Below, one piece after another: positions 9,104-17,792 of a stretch of 64,000 bases of DNA (positions within the stretch are counted from its first letter, which is position 1; the number at the start of each line of letters is the position of its first letter). Source of the stretch: Acidimicrobiia bacterium (GTDB taxonomy: Bacteria; Actinomycetota; Acidimicrobiia; Acidimicrobiales; CAIXPF01); contig CANJRG010000001.1 of the NCBI GenBank assembly GCA_947476745.1, positions 124,001-188,000 of the forward strand, written 5' to 3'. The notes under the pieces were generated by a model that saw only the letters and a list, made by a program, of their open reading frames with translations, ran no database searches and had not been told where the DNA came from. Made by a program: the position numbers and the translations under genes.

Positions 9104-9958
9104 GTGAGCGCAGACAGCGACAGCGCTGACCACACCGGGCAGCATCACACCGGGCAGGATCTCGGCGAGCACGACGTCACCTGGCACGACGTCACCTGGC
9201 ACGACGAGCTGGCGGCCCGGATCTACGTGCCGCCGGCGGCGAAGCGGACCGGGGGCGCGGTGATCGACGTGCACGGCGGGGCCTGGACCTCGCAGGATCG
9301 GACCCTCGGGGCCAAATACGGCCTGGCCCTCGCCGCCGCCGGGGTCTGCGTGGTGGCCATAGACTTCCGCGACGGGCGCGTGGCCCGCCACCCGGCCGCA
9401 TCCGACGACGTCATCGCCGCGGTGGAATGGGTCCGCGCCCACGGGCCGCGGATGGGCATCGACGCCGCCCGGGTCGGCCTGATCGGCAGCTCGAGCGGCG
9501 GCCACCTCGCGCTGTACGCCGCGCTGACCGGCGTCGACGTCCCTTTCGTCGGGGCGTTCTGGCCGCCGGTCGACCCCTTGGCCCGGGCCCGGTACGCAGC
9601 GACCATGGTGGGCAAGCCGGTTCCGGCGGGCCAGCGCTTCGACGCCGCCAACCTGGTCCGCTCGGCCGAGACCTACTTCGGCACCGAAGCAGTGATGGCC
9701 GACGCGTCCATCACCGCCGTGCTGTGCCGGGAACGGACCGGTGCGCTGCCTGCCGTGTGGTTGGTCCGCGCCGGCGAGGACCTCAACGTGCCTGCGGTGC
9801 TGCTCGACGAGCTGGCCGCCGCCTACCGCGAGGCGGGCGGGTCCGTGGAGCTGACCGACTACCCGGGCCAAAAACACGGGTTCGGCCACGGAACCGGCCC
9901 GGTCGCCCGGCAGTTCCAGCGCGACCTGGTGGCCCGAGTACTGGCGGCACTGGGCTGA
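9104..9958 (+). CDS. Alpha/beta hydrolase, hormone-sensitive-lipase-like esterase
   Basis: This 284-residue alpha/beta hydrolase shows the oxyanion motif HGGAW near residue 58, a nucleophile elbow GSSSGG (catalytic Ser) near residue 132, a candidate acid in RAGEDLNVP, and the catalytic His in GQKHGF near residue 267. HGG-containing members are usually esterases or arylformamidase-like enzymes; the substrate is unknown. The N terminus contains two small duplications (HTGQH/HTGQD and VTWHD twice) and looks unstructured. The GTG at 9104 has GGGAGG seven bases upstream and is preferred over an in-frame start at 9023. Confidence 0.82.
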   Translation: MSADSDSADHTGQHHTGQDLGEHDVTWHDVTWHDELAARIYVPPAAKRTGGAVIDVHGGAWTSQDRTLGAKYGLALAAAGVCVVAIDFRDGRVARHPAASDDVIAAVEWVRAHGPRMGIDAARVGLIGSSSGGHLALYAALTGVDVPFVGAFWPPVDPLARARYAATMVGKPVPAGQRFDAANLVRSAETYFGTEAVMADASITAVLCRERTGALPAVWLVRAGEDLNVPAVLLDELAAAYREAGGSVELTDYPGQKHGFGHGTGPVARQFQRDLVARVLAALG

Positions 9959-9990
9959 GATCACCCTCCGGCGGGCGTCGACGGTCGACG

Positions 9991-10076
9991 TGCCCGGAGC
10001 GGGGTTCGAACCCGCACGGCCCTTGCGGGCCAGAGGGGTTTAAGCCCTCCACGTCTGCCGATTCCGTCATCCGGGC
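9991..10076 (-). tRNA. tRNA-Leu(UAA)
   Basis: Read on the minus strand, this 86-nt gene folds with a seven-pair acceptor stem (GCCCGGA/TCCGGGC, discriminator A), an anticodon stem GAGGG/CCCTC closing the loop CTTAAAC, a long variable arm (GGCCC-GCAA-GGGCC) and a GTTCGAA T-loop. The anticodon UAA reads UUA, the rarest Leu codon in such genomes, so this is the counterpart of Streptomyces bldA. No 3' CCA is encoded. Confidence 0.95.
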
Positions 10077-10119
10077 CCTCGCTCACCGTAGCCGCCGACC
10101 GCCCCGGCCCCCACGACGG

Positions 10120-10479
10120 TCACGCAGCGATGGGGCCGGCTACGGCGGCCGGGGCCGCTGTCGGGCCGACGAACGTGCTGGGGTGGTCCTCGGCCACCGT
10201 CCGCCACAGCAACGCCCGGCAACGCTCGGCCTCCACCCCACCGAGCCGGTTGGCGACAACCACGCCTTCGATCATGTCGGCCAGGACCGTCGTCCAGGGC
10301 CGGTCGCGCAGGGCCACCGCCACCACCACCGACCCGTCGGGCCGGCGGCGCAACGTCCGCGACACCCCGGCCACGCCCGGCGGGCTGCGGAAGCTCGGTA
10401 CGACCCACCCTGCCCGACGGCCCACGCCGGCGATCCGGCGGACGGTCTCGGCAAAGCGGAGGGACAGGGCTTCGGGCAC
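10120..10479 (-). CDS. Hypothetical protein, 119 residues
   Basis: The function is not recognised. The frame encodes a compact Arg/Val-rich protein with a plausible fold pattern: an amphipathic N terminus, a VVVAVALRD strand and the segment DMIEGVVVANRL. This composition is less arbitrary than neighbouring shadow frames, which is why it is called. The GTG at 10479 was chosen as the first reasonable start, but no strong ribosome-binding site precedes it. It is divergent from the RecB-type nuclease gene and immediately follows tRNA-Leu on the other side. Confidence 0.5.
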   Translation of the reverse strand: MPEALSLRFAETVRRIAGVGRRAGWVVPSFRSPPGVAGVSRTLRRRPDGSVVVAVALRDRPWTTVLADMIEGVVVANRLGGVEAERCRALLWRTVAEDHPSTFVGPTAAPAAVAGPIAA

Positions 10480-10577
10480 CCGTGCATCATCCCCGCGCAG
10501 TAGGACAGTCTCGAACGGCCCGGGGGGGTGCCCGCCCCGACGCGGCACCGTCCACCCACGGCGGACCCGCCGTTGCC

Positions 10578-10583
10578 TAGGGT
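10578..10583 (+). promoter_or_regulatory. Putative leaderless -10 box TAGGGT
   Basis: TAGGGT ends 7 nt before the GTG start at 10591, and no Shine-Dalgarno sequence is present. The arrangement matches actinobacterial leaderless promoters, where transcription begins at the start codon. Confidence 0.6.
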
Positions 10584-10590
10584 TCCGCTC

Positions 10591-11544
10591 GTGACGGCGG
10601 ACGGCCCCGACCCCAACACCACACCCCGGCTCAACCCCGCGCAGCTCGACGCCCTGGCGCTGCTGCGTGAACCCCGCGACGAGCGCCCGGTGCACCGACG
10701 GGAGCTGAAGGAGGAACTCCGCCTGCTGCTCCACGACGACCTCGCCGAGGTGGCGGCGTGGATCGAGCGGCCGATCCGGGTGTCCAAGCACGACCTGGCC
10801 TCGGTGCACGGGTGCGAAGAACGTTTCGTGCACGAGCGCAACGAGCCGTTCACCGCCAACGCCGCCACCGTGCGCGGCACCATCGCCCACAAGGCCATCG
10901 AATTGTCGGTCCAAGCCCCGTCCACCTCACCCGGCCGTCTCGTCGATCGCGCTCTGAGCCGCCTCGCCGACAGCGACAACTGGACCGCCCAATGGCTCGG
11001 GGAGGCCGACGACCTCGATCTCGCCGAGGTCCGCGGCCTGGCATGCGAGCGCGTCACCAAGTTCGTCGAGTGCTTCCCCGCTCTGCCCAGCGGCTGGCGG
11101 CCGGTCACCGAGAGCCGTCTCTCCTGCGACCTGCACGAAGGTCTGATCCGGCTAAGCGGCAAGATCGACCTCGCCATCGGCGGACCCGACGGGCTGCAGG
11201 CGGGCAAGGTCATCATCGACCTCAAGACCGGCAACCGGTCCTCGACACACATCGAGGACCTCCGCTTCTACGCCTTGCTCGAGACACTCCGCCTCGGGGT
11301 ACCACCGTGGAAGGTGGCCAGCTACTACCTCGACAGCGGGACCTTCGTGTTCGAGACGGTGACCGAGGGTCTGCTCGAGGCCGCAGCCCGACGGGTGGTG
11401 GACGGCGCGATCAAGCCGGCCGAGCTGCTCGAGGGCGATCGACCGCCGGTGCGTCGGGCCGGACCGACGTGCGCCTGGTGTCCGCTGTTCGACCGGTGCG
11501 AGGACGGCCAGCGGGCCCGCGCCGCCTGGGAGGACTTCGGCTGA
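10591..11544 (+). CDS. RecB/Cas4-like PD-(D/E)XK nuclease with a probable Fe-S cluster
   Basis: This 317-residue stand-alone nuclease belongs to the RecB/AddB C-terminal family. Active-site motifs are visible in order: GTIAHKAIE (motif with His, about residue 95), GKIDLAIG (acidic Asp, about 191) and VIIDLKTGN (Asp-x-Lys, about 207). A Cys near residue 71 in VHGCEERF and the C-terminal CAWCPLFDRC (C-x2-C-x5-C) match the four-Cys [4Fe-4S] arrangement of Cas4 and AddB. No helicase or Cas genes are adjacent, so the role is probably in DNA repair, but this is inferred. The GTG start is served by the upstream TAGGGT box. Confidence 0.8.
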   Translation: MTADGPDPNTTPRLNPAQLDALALLREPRDERPVHRRELKEELRLLLHDDLAEVAAWIERPIRVSKHDLASVHGCEERFVHERNEPFTANAATVRGTIAHKAIELSVQAPSTSPGRLVDRALSRLADSDNWTAQWLGEADDLDLAEVRGLACERVTKFVECFPALPSGWRPVTESRLSCDLHEGLIRLSGKIDLAIGGPDGLQAGKVIIDLKTGNRSSTHIEDLRFYALLETLRLGVPPWKVASYYLDSGTFVFETVTEGLLEAAARRVVDGAIKPAELLEGDRPPVRRAGPTCAWCPLFDRCEDGQRARAAWEDFG

Positions 11545-11552
11545 ACGCCCGG

Positions 11553-12401
11553 CTACAGGTCGAGGCCGACGTCGAGGTTCGGCGCCGAGTGGGTGAGCCA
11601 GCCCATCGAGATCAAATCGACCCCGGTCTCCGCCACCGCCCGGACGTGCTCCCCGGTGATACCACCCGAGGCCTCCGTGATCAGCCGGCCGCCGACCCGC
11701 TGCACCGCGGTCCGCAGATCCTCGAGGGAGAAGTTGTCGAGCAGCACGGCGTCGACCCGGGCGAGACCCAGCACCACGTCGAGCTGCTCCAGCGAGTCGA
11801 CCTCGACCTCGACCTTGACCAGGTGGCCGACGCGCTCCTCCACCCCGCGAACCGCCTCGGCGACCCCACCGGCGACCGCCACGTGGTTGTCCTTGATCAG
11901 CACGGCGTCATACAGGCCGAACCGGTGGTTGGCACCACCGCCCATGCGCACCGCGTACTTCTCCAGCGCCCGAAGCCCCGGGGTGGTCTTGCGGGTGCAG
12001 ACGATCCGAGCCCCGGTGCCGCGCACCGCAGCCACCATCGTGGCGGTGGCGGTGGCGATCCCCGACAGCCGGCCGACGAGGTTCAGCGCGGTCCGCTCGG
12101 CGGTCAGCAGGCTGCGGGCCGGGCCGTGCACCGTGGCCAGCGACGAGCCGGCGGTGACCGGGTCCCCGTCGGAGGCCAGGCTGGTGAAGACCAGACGGGG
12201 GTCGTAGAGCCGGAACGCCGCCTCGGCCACCGCCAGACCGGCGATCACACCGTCGCGGCGCACGCCGATCGAGGCCGTGGCCAGGACCCCGTCGGGAACC
12301 GTGGACTGGGTGGTCAGGTCCCCGGCTGCGCCGAGGTCTTCCGCAAAGGCTGCGCGAAGTAGCGGCTCGAGGGCCAGGGGGTGCAGGGCGGAGTCGCTCA
12401 T
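11553..12401 (-). CDS. nadC: Nicotinate-nucleotide pyrophosphorylase (quinolinate phosphoribosyltransferase)
   Basis: This enzyme converts quinolinate plus PRPP to nicotinate mononucleotide, the last step of the de novo branch encoded here. The 282-residue length is typical. Motifs seen include AEDLGAAGDLTT at the N terminus, RTALNLVGRLSGIAT, the TRKTTPGLRALEKYAV block that binds substrate and PRPP phosphate, MGGGANHRFGLYDAVLIKDNH, and the C-terminal EASGGITGEHV loop. The ATG overlaps the nadB stop as ATGA, so it is translationally coupled as the last gene of nadABC. Confidence 0.96.
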   Translation of the reverse strand: MSDSALHPLALEPLLRAAFAEDLGAAGDLTTQSTVPDGVLATASIGVRRDGVIAGLAVAEAAFRLYDPRLVFTSLASDGDPVTAGSSLATVHGPARSLLTAERTALNLVGRLSGIATATATMVAAVRGTGARIVCTRKTTPGLRALEKYAVRMGGGANHRFGLYDAVLIKDNHVAVAGGVAEAVRGVEERVGHLVKVEVEVDSLEQLDVVLGLARVDAVLLDNFSLEDLRTAVQRVGGRLITEASGGITGEHVRAVAETGVDLISMGWLTHSAPNLDVGLDL

Positions 12402-14125
12402 GCCGCCATGATTGCCTGCATCGTGGCACCGTCGCGAACGCCGGCCCCGCCCACCGCCGACTCACCGGTGCTCGCCTCAGCCGAGCACACGGCCGACTCC
12501 ACCGTCAGCTCCACCGAACCGGCCGGCTCCGGGCGCACGATCCGCCGGGTGGCCTGGGCGGGATCGGCAGCGGGATGGTCGGCACGGAAGTGGGCGCCAC
12601 GGCTCTCGGTGCGCTCGAGCGCCGAGAGCAGCACCAGGCCGGCGACAGCCAGGGCGTTGCGCACGGTGTTGCCTGCCGATCCGTCGGCTCCGGCCCCGTG
12701 CCGCTGCAGCTCGGCGAGACCCGCGCGCAACCCGGTCTCGTCCCGCACCACCCCGGCGTGCTCCCACAGCAGGGTGCGGATCGCCGCCAGTTCGGCCGCG
12801 TCGTCGGCAGGAATCGTCGACCATGCACTGCGGGCCACCCGGACCCGTTGCGGCACGGTGGCCGTGGGCCCGTTCCGGTCGTCGGTCGCCGTGGCGGTCT
12901 GCCAACCGGCACGAATGGCCCGTGCCGCAGCACGGCCCATCACCACCCCCTCGAGCAACGAGTTCGAGGCCAGCCGGTTGGCGCCGTGCACCCCGGTCGA
13001 GGCCGCTTCGCCCACGACCCAAAGACCCGCTCGGGCGGTGCGGCCGTCGGCGTCGGTGGCCACGCCACCCATGCAGTAGTGCGCCGCCGGCGACACCGGT
13101 AGTAGCTCACGGCGAGGATCGATCCCGGCCGCCGTGGCGAGGGCGAACACCGTGGGGAACCGCTGGGGAAAGGCGTCACCCACCGCGGCTCGGGCGTCGA
13201 GGCGGGGATGGCGTCCGGCGAGCAGCTCGGCATAGTTACCGCGCGCCACGATGTCACGGGGGGCCAACTCGGCATCGGGGTGCAGGGCCCTCATGAACCG
13301 CTCCCCGCAGTCGTTGACCAACACCGCGCCCTCGCCGCGCAACGCCTCGGTCAGCAACGGCAGCGGATCGACTCCGGCCACCGCCAGCGCCGTGGGATGG
13401 AACTGGACGAACTCGGCGTCGGCCACCTCGATGCCGGCCCGGGCCGCCATGGCCATGGCCGCACCGGCCACCTGGGCCGGGTTCGTCGTCGCCGCGAACA
13501 GGTGACCATACCCACCGGTACCCAAGACCACCGCGTCGGCGAGATGCAGCGTGAGGCCACCTCCGACCCCTTGTGCCACCACGCCCACCACCCGCTCGTC
13601 GTGCTCGTCCCGCACGAGGTCGAGCACGGTGACGCCTTCCTGCACCCGCAGTCGGGGGTTCCGTCGCACGGCCTCGACGAGGCTGCGCATGATCTCCGCG
13701 CCGGTGGCGTCGCCGTGGGCGTGCACGATGCGGCGGGCCCGATGGCCGGCCTCGCGTCCAAGGACGAGCGAACCATACCCATCGGTATCGAACCGGGCGC
13801 CGTTCGAACGCAACCAGGCGATCACGTCGGGGGCGGCGCCGGTGACCGACTCGGCCACGACGGCGTCACCGATGCCACCGGCCACCGCAACGGTGTCCTC
13901 GGCATGAGCGTGCGGGGTGTCGTCGGGGCCCACGGCCGCGGCCATGCCGCCCTGAGCCCAGGGGCTGGACCCGCTGCCGAGCCCGGCATCGACCAGGACC
14001 GTTCCCGCGCCGAGCTCGAGCGCTGCAGCCAGTGCCGCCACCCCGGCACCGACGACGACGACCCGGTGGCGCTCGACGGCGACCAACGGCGAGCGATCGC
14101 CCGCCGGCGCCGGATCGGCGCTCAC
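12398..14125 (-). CDS. nadB: L-aspartate oxidase
   Basis: This 575-residue FAD enzyme oxidises L-aspartate to iminoaspartate for NadA. An N-terminal Rossmann motif [17 protein letters not shown], the [13 protein letters not shown] block, [10 protein letters not shown], the active-site region around PRDIVARG and [14 protein letters not shown], and [15 protein letters not shown] are all present. The GTG at 14125 overlaps the nadA stop as GTGA, so a longer upstream reading frame is rejected. It lies between nadA and nadC with overlaps on both sides. Confidence 0.96.
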   Translation of the reverse strand: MSADPAPAGDRSPLVAVERHRVVVVGAGVAALAAALELGAGTVLVDAGLGSGSSPWAQGGMAAAVGPDDTPHAHAEDTVAVAGGIGDAVVAESVTGAAPDVIAWLRSNGARFDTDGYGSLVLGREAGHRARRIVHAHGDATGAEIMRSLVEAVRRNPRLRVQEGVTVLDLVRDEHDERVVGVVAQGVGGGLTLHLADAVVLGTGGYGHLFAATTNPAQVAGAAMAMAARAGIEVADAEFVQFHPTALAVAGVDPLPLLTEALRGEGAVLVNDCGERFMRALHPDAELAPRDIVARGNYAELLAGRHPRLDARAAVGDAFPQRFPTVFALATAAGIDPRRELLPVSPAAHYCMGGVATDADGRTARAGLWVVGEAASTGVHGANRLASNSLLEGVVMGRAAARAIRAGWQTATATDDRNGPTATVPQRVRVARSAWSTIPADDAAELAAIRTLLWEHAGVVRDETGLRAGLAELQRHGAGADGSAGNTVRNALAVAGLVLLSALERTESRGAHFRADHPAADPAQATRRIVRPEPAGSVELTVESAVCSAEASTGESAVGGAGVRDGATMQAIMAA

Positions 14126-15153
14126 CGGGTCCCGCCGGCGGTGGGACCGCCACCGATGGCCAGCATCCGATCGACCGAGCGACGGGCCCGCTCCGCGATG
14201 TCGGGGTCGACGCGCACCTCGGTGGTCATGGTCTGCAGCGAGTGCAGGATCTTGTCGAGAGTGATCCGCTTCATGTGCGGGCACAGGTTGCAGGGCCGCA
14301 CGAACTCAACGCCGGGCGCCTCCATGGCCACGTTGTCGGCCATCGAGCACTCGGTCACCAAGACCACCCGACCGCCGGCCGGCACGTGCTTGACGAAGCC
14401 GACCATCCCGGCGGTGGAACCGACGTAGTCGGCCTCGGCGAGGACATCGGGCGGGCACTCGGGGTGGGCCAGGATCTGCACCCCGGGCGTCTGGGCCCGG
14501 TAGGCACGCAACTCGTCCCCGGTGAAGCGCTCGTGCACCATGCACGCCCCTTCCCACAGGATGACCCTGACCTCGGGCAGCTGCGAGGCCACCCAGCGGG
14601 CGAGGTACTGATCGGGCAGGAAGATGACCTCATCGACCCCCAGCGACCGTACGACCTCGACGGCGTTGCCGCTGGTGCAGCAGATGTCGACCTCGGCCTT
14701 CACCTCCGCCGAGGTGTTGACGTACGCGACGATCGGCACCCCGGGATGGCGTTCCCGCAGCAGGCGGACATCAGCGCCGGTGATCGACTCGGCCAGCGAG
14801 CAGCCCGCCTTGGGGTCGGGGATCAGCACGGTCTTGTCGGGGCAGGTGATCTTGGCCGTCTCGGCCATGAAGTGGACGCCGGCGAACACGATGACCTCGG
14901 CGTCGGTGCGCGCTGCCTCACGGGCCAGGCCCAGTGAGTCGCCCACGATGTCAGCGACCCCGTGGTAGATGTCGGGCGTCATGTAATTGTGGGCCAGCAC
15001 GATGGCGTTGCGCTGCTTCTTGAGCACGTTGATGGCGTCGATGGTCTCGGCGATGGCCGCCCACTCGATCTCCGGCAGCGTGTGCTGCGCCCGCTGCAAG
15101 GGCGTGGTGCCGTCCTCGGCCCGCACCAACAGGTTCGTTCTCACATGGGTCAT
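14122..15153 (-). CDS. nadA: Quinolinate synthase A
   Basis: This 343-residue [4Fe-4S] enzyme condenses iminoaspartate with dihydroxyacetone phosphate to give quinolinate. Characteristic segments are [46 protein letters not shown] (first cluster Cys), [10 protein letters not shown] (second) and [13 protein letters not shown] (third). It is the first gene of nadABC. Two palindromes matching the expected shape of NrtR operators lie 86-130 bases upstream, so NAD-responsive repression of the whole operon is likely. Confidence 0.96.
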   Translation of the reverse strand: MTHVRTNLLVRAEDGTTPLQRAQHTLPEIEWAAIAETIDAINVLKKQRNAIVLAHNYMTPDIYHGVADIVGDSLGLAREAARTDAEVIVFAGVHFMAETAKITCPDKTVLIPDPKAGCSLAESITGADVRLLRERHPGVPIVAYVNTSAEVKAEVDICCTSGNAVEVVRSLGVDEVIFLPDQYLARWVASQLPEVRVILWEGACMVHERFTGDELRAYRAQTPGVQILAHPECPPDVLAEADYVGSTAGMVGFVKHVPAGGRVVLVTECSMADNVAMEAPGVEFVRPCNLCPHMKRITLDKILHSLQTMTTEVRVDPDIAERARRSVDRMLAIGGGPTAGGTR

Positions 15154-15238
15154 GACCGCTACCGATCCGGGACGGACGTGACGATCGCCCGGAGCCCACT
15201 CCGCTACGGCATCGGAATGCCGGGTTTCCTACCCACCC

Positions 15239-15261
15239 CTAATACTCAGATCGAGCATTAG
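15239..15261. promoter_or_regulatory. Putative NrtR operator 1 upstream of nadA
   Basis: This 23-bp imperfect palindrome is centred on TACTCAGATCGAGCA and framed by CTAAT...ATTAG. The half-site reads TRCTC. It abuts a second copy. The function is inferred from the nearby NrtR-type gene and the position before nadA. Confidence 0.65.
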
Positions 15262-15283
15262 TTGTGCTCGGCCTGAGTATATG
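15261..15283. promoter_or_regulatory. Putative NrtR operator 2 upstream of nadA
   Basis: The second palindrome, core TGCTCGGCCTGAGTA, has the same TRCTC-N5-GAGYA layout as operator 1 and is shifted by 22 bases, about two helical turns. Together the pair also forms a larger inverted repeat of about 15 bp per arm. Confidence 0.6.
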
Positions 15284-15368
15284 CAGCACCAGTCACCCTG
15301 GGGCAAGAAAAACATCAACAGTCCATGGCCGTGCGACCCGCCCAGGACGACAGCTCCGGGCACCGCGC

Positions 15369-17750
15369 CTAGTCGAGCGCTCCGGCGGCAGCGACCTCGG
15401 CCACCTCGTCGTCGGACATGCCGAGCAGTTCGGTGAGGATCTCATAGGTGTGCTCCCCCAGGCACGGCGCAGCCGACCTCGGGCCGTGGTCGTACCCGGC
15501 GATGCGGTATTGATGGCCGGCATAGGGGATGACGCCGACCTCCGCATGCTCCAGGTAGGCGTAGAACCGGCGATGGGCCAGCTGTGCATCGGCCAGCAGG
15601 TCGCTGCTGCGCAGCAGCGACCCCGCCGGAACACCGGCCGCGCACAGCACCCGCTCGAGTTCGGCCGCATCGAACCCGGCGCTCCACCGGGCCAGTTCCC
15701 GGTCGATCAGGTCATGGGAACGGCTCCGGCCCTCCAGGGTGACCAGATCCTCGGTGGCCCAGCCGGGGTGGCCCAGCACCGACAGCAGCCGCTGCCAGGC
15801 CTCGTCGTCGGGCACCGTCAGCGCACACCACTCGTTGTCGCCCCGGCAGGGATAGACCCCCTGGGGGGCAAGATCGGACCGGCGGTTGCCGGCCCGGGTC
15901 GGCACCGTGCCGTCCACCTGGTAGGCGATCAGCTCCGGCACCTGGAACTGCAACGCCACCTCAAGCTGCGCCGCCTCGAGGTGTACCCCGCGTCCGGTCA
16001 GGCGCCGTTGTTCGAGGGCGGCGAGCAGCAGCGGGGTGATGAAGCGGGGGCCGATCGTGTCGGTGTATGCCAGCCACGGGCCGTCCGGGGGCAGGTCGGG
16101 CCAGCCCACCACCCCGAAGTACCCGGCCAGTGCTGCGGCGTGATAGCCGTACCCGGCCATCGCGGAGAACGGACCGCCGGGGCCCAGCAGCGACGTGTTG
16201 AGGGTGATCACCCCCGGGTTGATCGCCCGCAGGTCCTCCGGGCCGAGACCGAGTCGTTCCATCACCCCGGGGGTGAAGCTGTCGATCACCACGTCCGCCC
16301 AGCCGGCGAGCCGCCGGGCCACCGCGCGACCGGCCGCGGTCTTCAGGTCGAGGGCCAGGCCCAGCTTGGAGGTGTTGAACGCGCCGTAGAAGTTCGACCG
16401 GTTGACCCCGAACACTCCGTCCTTCATCGGCGGCTGCACCCGCAGGCCGTCCAGCCGGTTCTGCGACTCCACCCGCACGACGGTGGCCCCGTGGTCGGCG
16501 AGGCACTTCGCAGTGATCGGACCCACCCCGATCCAGCTGAAGTCGGCGACCTTGATCCCGCTGAAGGGCAGCTCGCCGTCGTGTTCGGACGCTACCGGTG
16601 CTCGGCGGCGCCCGGTCGGGGCCCCGCCGGGGGCGGCAGCCCCCACCGGGCCGGGCGCGGCGTTGTCACCGGCCAGCACCCGGATGGCCGCGGGCCGTAC
16701 CCCGTCCACCCGGTAGGGCACGCCCGGCATCTGCACCAGGCCGTCGCCAAGCGTGGCCGTCGCCCAGAAGGCCCGGTGCTGTAGGTGCTCGAAGCCCAAC
16801 AGGTCCTCGACCGCATTGACCGGGGCGAGCGTGGCCCCCAGCTCGAGGCCGCGGCGCAGCAGCAGGTCGCGCGGATGGCGCGAACACAGCGTCCGGACGG
16901 CCTCGGTGAGCTCGTCCATCGACACCGCCGTGGGCTCCCCAGTGATGCAGCGGTGATCGAAGCTCGACCAGTCCTCCCCCACCCAGGCCTCGCCCACGAT
17001 GCCTTCCTCGAGCAGCCACGGCAGCAGTCGCTCCGCGGTCTGTGCCCGAGGCACGGCCACGACATAGCCGTCGGCGGCGGGGTGGCACAGTGCCAGGTCA
17101 GTGGCCAGCTTCAGCACCGACCCGGTGCGTTCGAAATCCCGGCCGCAGATCGCGGCCGCCTCCATGGCATTGAGCATCGTCCAGGTCATGGCGGCCTGGG
17201 CCGACACGTCCACGAACTGGGAACGGCCGGTCCGACGCGCCCGCGCCTGGGCCACCATGGCCGCCACGGCGGCCTCGGCACCGGCATGACGCCACACCTG
17301 CGACACCGAGATCTGCACCGGTGGTCGATCCGGTGTGCCCTGCAGCCGCAACGGGCCGCCGAGCGCCGCCACGGTCAGCTCGCTGCAGGGCTGTTGGGCC
17401 CGGGGGCCGTCGAGGCCGAAGGGGCTGACGACCACGGTCACCAAGGTCGGGTTCAGCGCATCGAGCGCAGCCCGGTCGAAGCCCGCCGCCGCCAACGTTG
17501 CGGGAGGGCCGCTGTCGAAGACGACGTCGGCCTCGGCGAGCAGCGCGGCGAGCGCCTCGCGACCCGCCGCTGTGGACGGGTCGAGCTCCACCCGGGCCTT
17601 GTTGGCGTCGTAGGCACCGAACGGCGACCGGTCCGACGCCGAGCCCGGCAGCTCGATCCGGGTCACCGCGGCACCCAGATCGGCGAGGACGAACCCGGCG
17701 AGTTCGCCGCGCCGGTCGGTCAGATCGAGCACCTTCCAGTGGCTGAGCAC
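15369..17750 (-). CDS. CaiB/BaiF family CoA-transferase, tandem fused (double-length)
   Basis: Family III CoA-transferases are usually near 400 residues. This one is 793 and contains two such units joined head to tail. Unit one covers about residues 1-385, beginning with KVLDLTDRRGELAGFVLADLGA. Unit two begins near residue 400 with IKVADFSWIGVGPITAKCLADHGA. In unit one the catalytic-Asp region reads FVDVSAQAAMTW with Asp present. In unit two the equivalent strand reads GVHLEAAQLEVALQF with Glu where Asp is expected. One active site per polypeptide is therefore possible. The acyl substrate is unknown. The GTG start follows an AGGGG stretch. It lies between nadA and nrtR but is not part of NAD synthesis by sequence. 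Confidence 0.85.
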   Translation of the reverse strand: MLSHWKVLDLTDRRGELAGFVLADLGAAVTRIELPGSASDRSPFGAYDANKARVELDPSTAAGREALAALLAEADVVFDSGPPATLAAAGFDRAALDALNPTLVTVVVSPFGLDGPRAQQPCSELTVAALGGPLRLQGTPDRPPVQISVSQVWRHAGAEAAVAAMVAQARARRTGRSQFVDVSAQAAMTWTMLNAMEAAAICGRDFERTGSVLKLATDLALCHPAADGYVVAVPRAQTAERLLPWLLEEGIVGEAWVGEDWSSFDHRCITGEPTAVSMDELTEAVRTLCSRHPRDLLLRRGLELGATLAPVNAVEDLLGFEHLQHRAFWATATLGDGLVQMPGVPYRVDGVRPAAIRVLAGDNAAPGPVGAAAPGGAPTGRRRAPVASEHDGELPFSGIKVADFSWIGVGPITAKCLADHGATVVRVESQNRLDGLRVQPPMKDGVFGVNRSNFYGAFNTSKLGLALDLKTAAGRAVARRLAGWADVVIDSFTPGVMERLGLGPEDLRAINPGVITLNTSLLGPGGPFSAMAGYGYHAAALAGYFGVVGWPDLPPDGPWLAYTDTIGPRFITPLLLAALEQRRLTGRGVHLEAAQLEVALQFQVPELIAYQVDGTVPTRAGNRRSDLAPQGVYPCRGDNEWCALTVPDDEAWQRLLSVLGHPGWATEDLVTLEGRSRSHDLIDRELARWSAGFDAAELERVLCAAGVPAGSLLRSSDLLADAQLAHRRFYAYLEHAEVGVIPYAGHQYRIAGYDHGPRSAAPCLGEHTYEILTELLGMSDDEVAEVAAAGALD

Positions 17751-17792
17751 CGCCCCTGGCTAGCACGCCGCACCGCCCCGTGCCCGCGTGGG

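Noticed and set aside
9974-9996. Terminator hairpin GGGCGTCGAC/GTCGACGTGCCC
   Set aside because: The stem is bulged and its right arm runs into the tRNA-Leu acceptor end, so a separate terminator cannot be argued.
14126-14284. Longer N terminus for nadB
   Set aside because: It would overlap nadA by more than 150 bases and adds Arg/His-rich sequence. The GTG overlapping the nadA stop is the natural coupled start.
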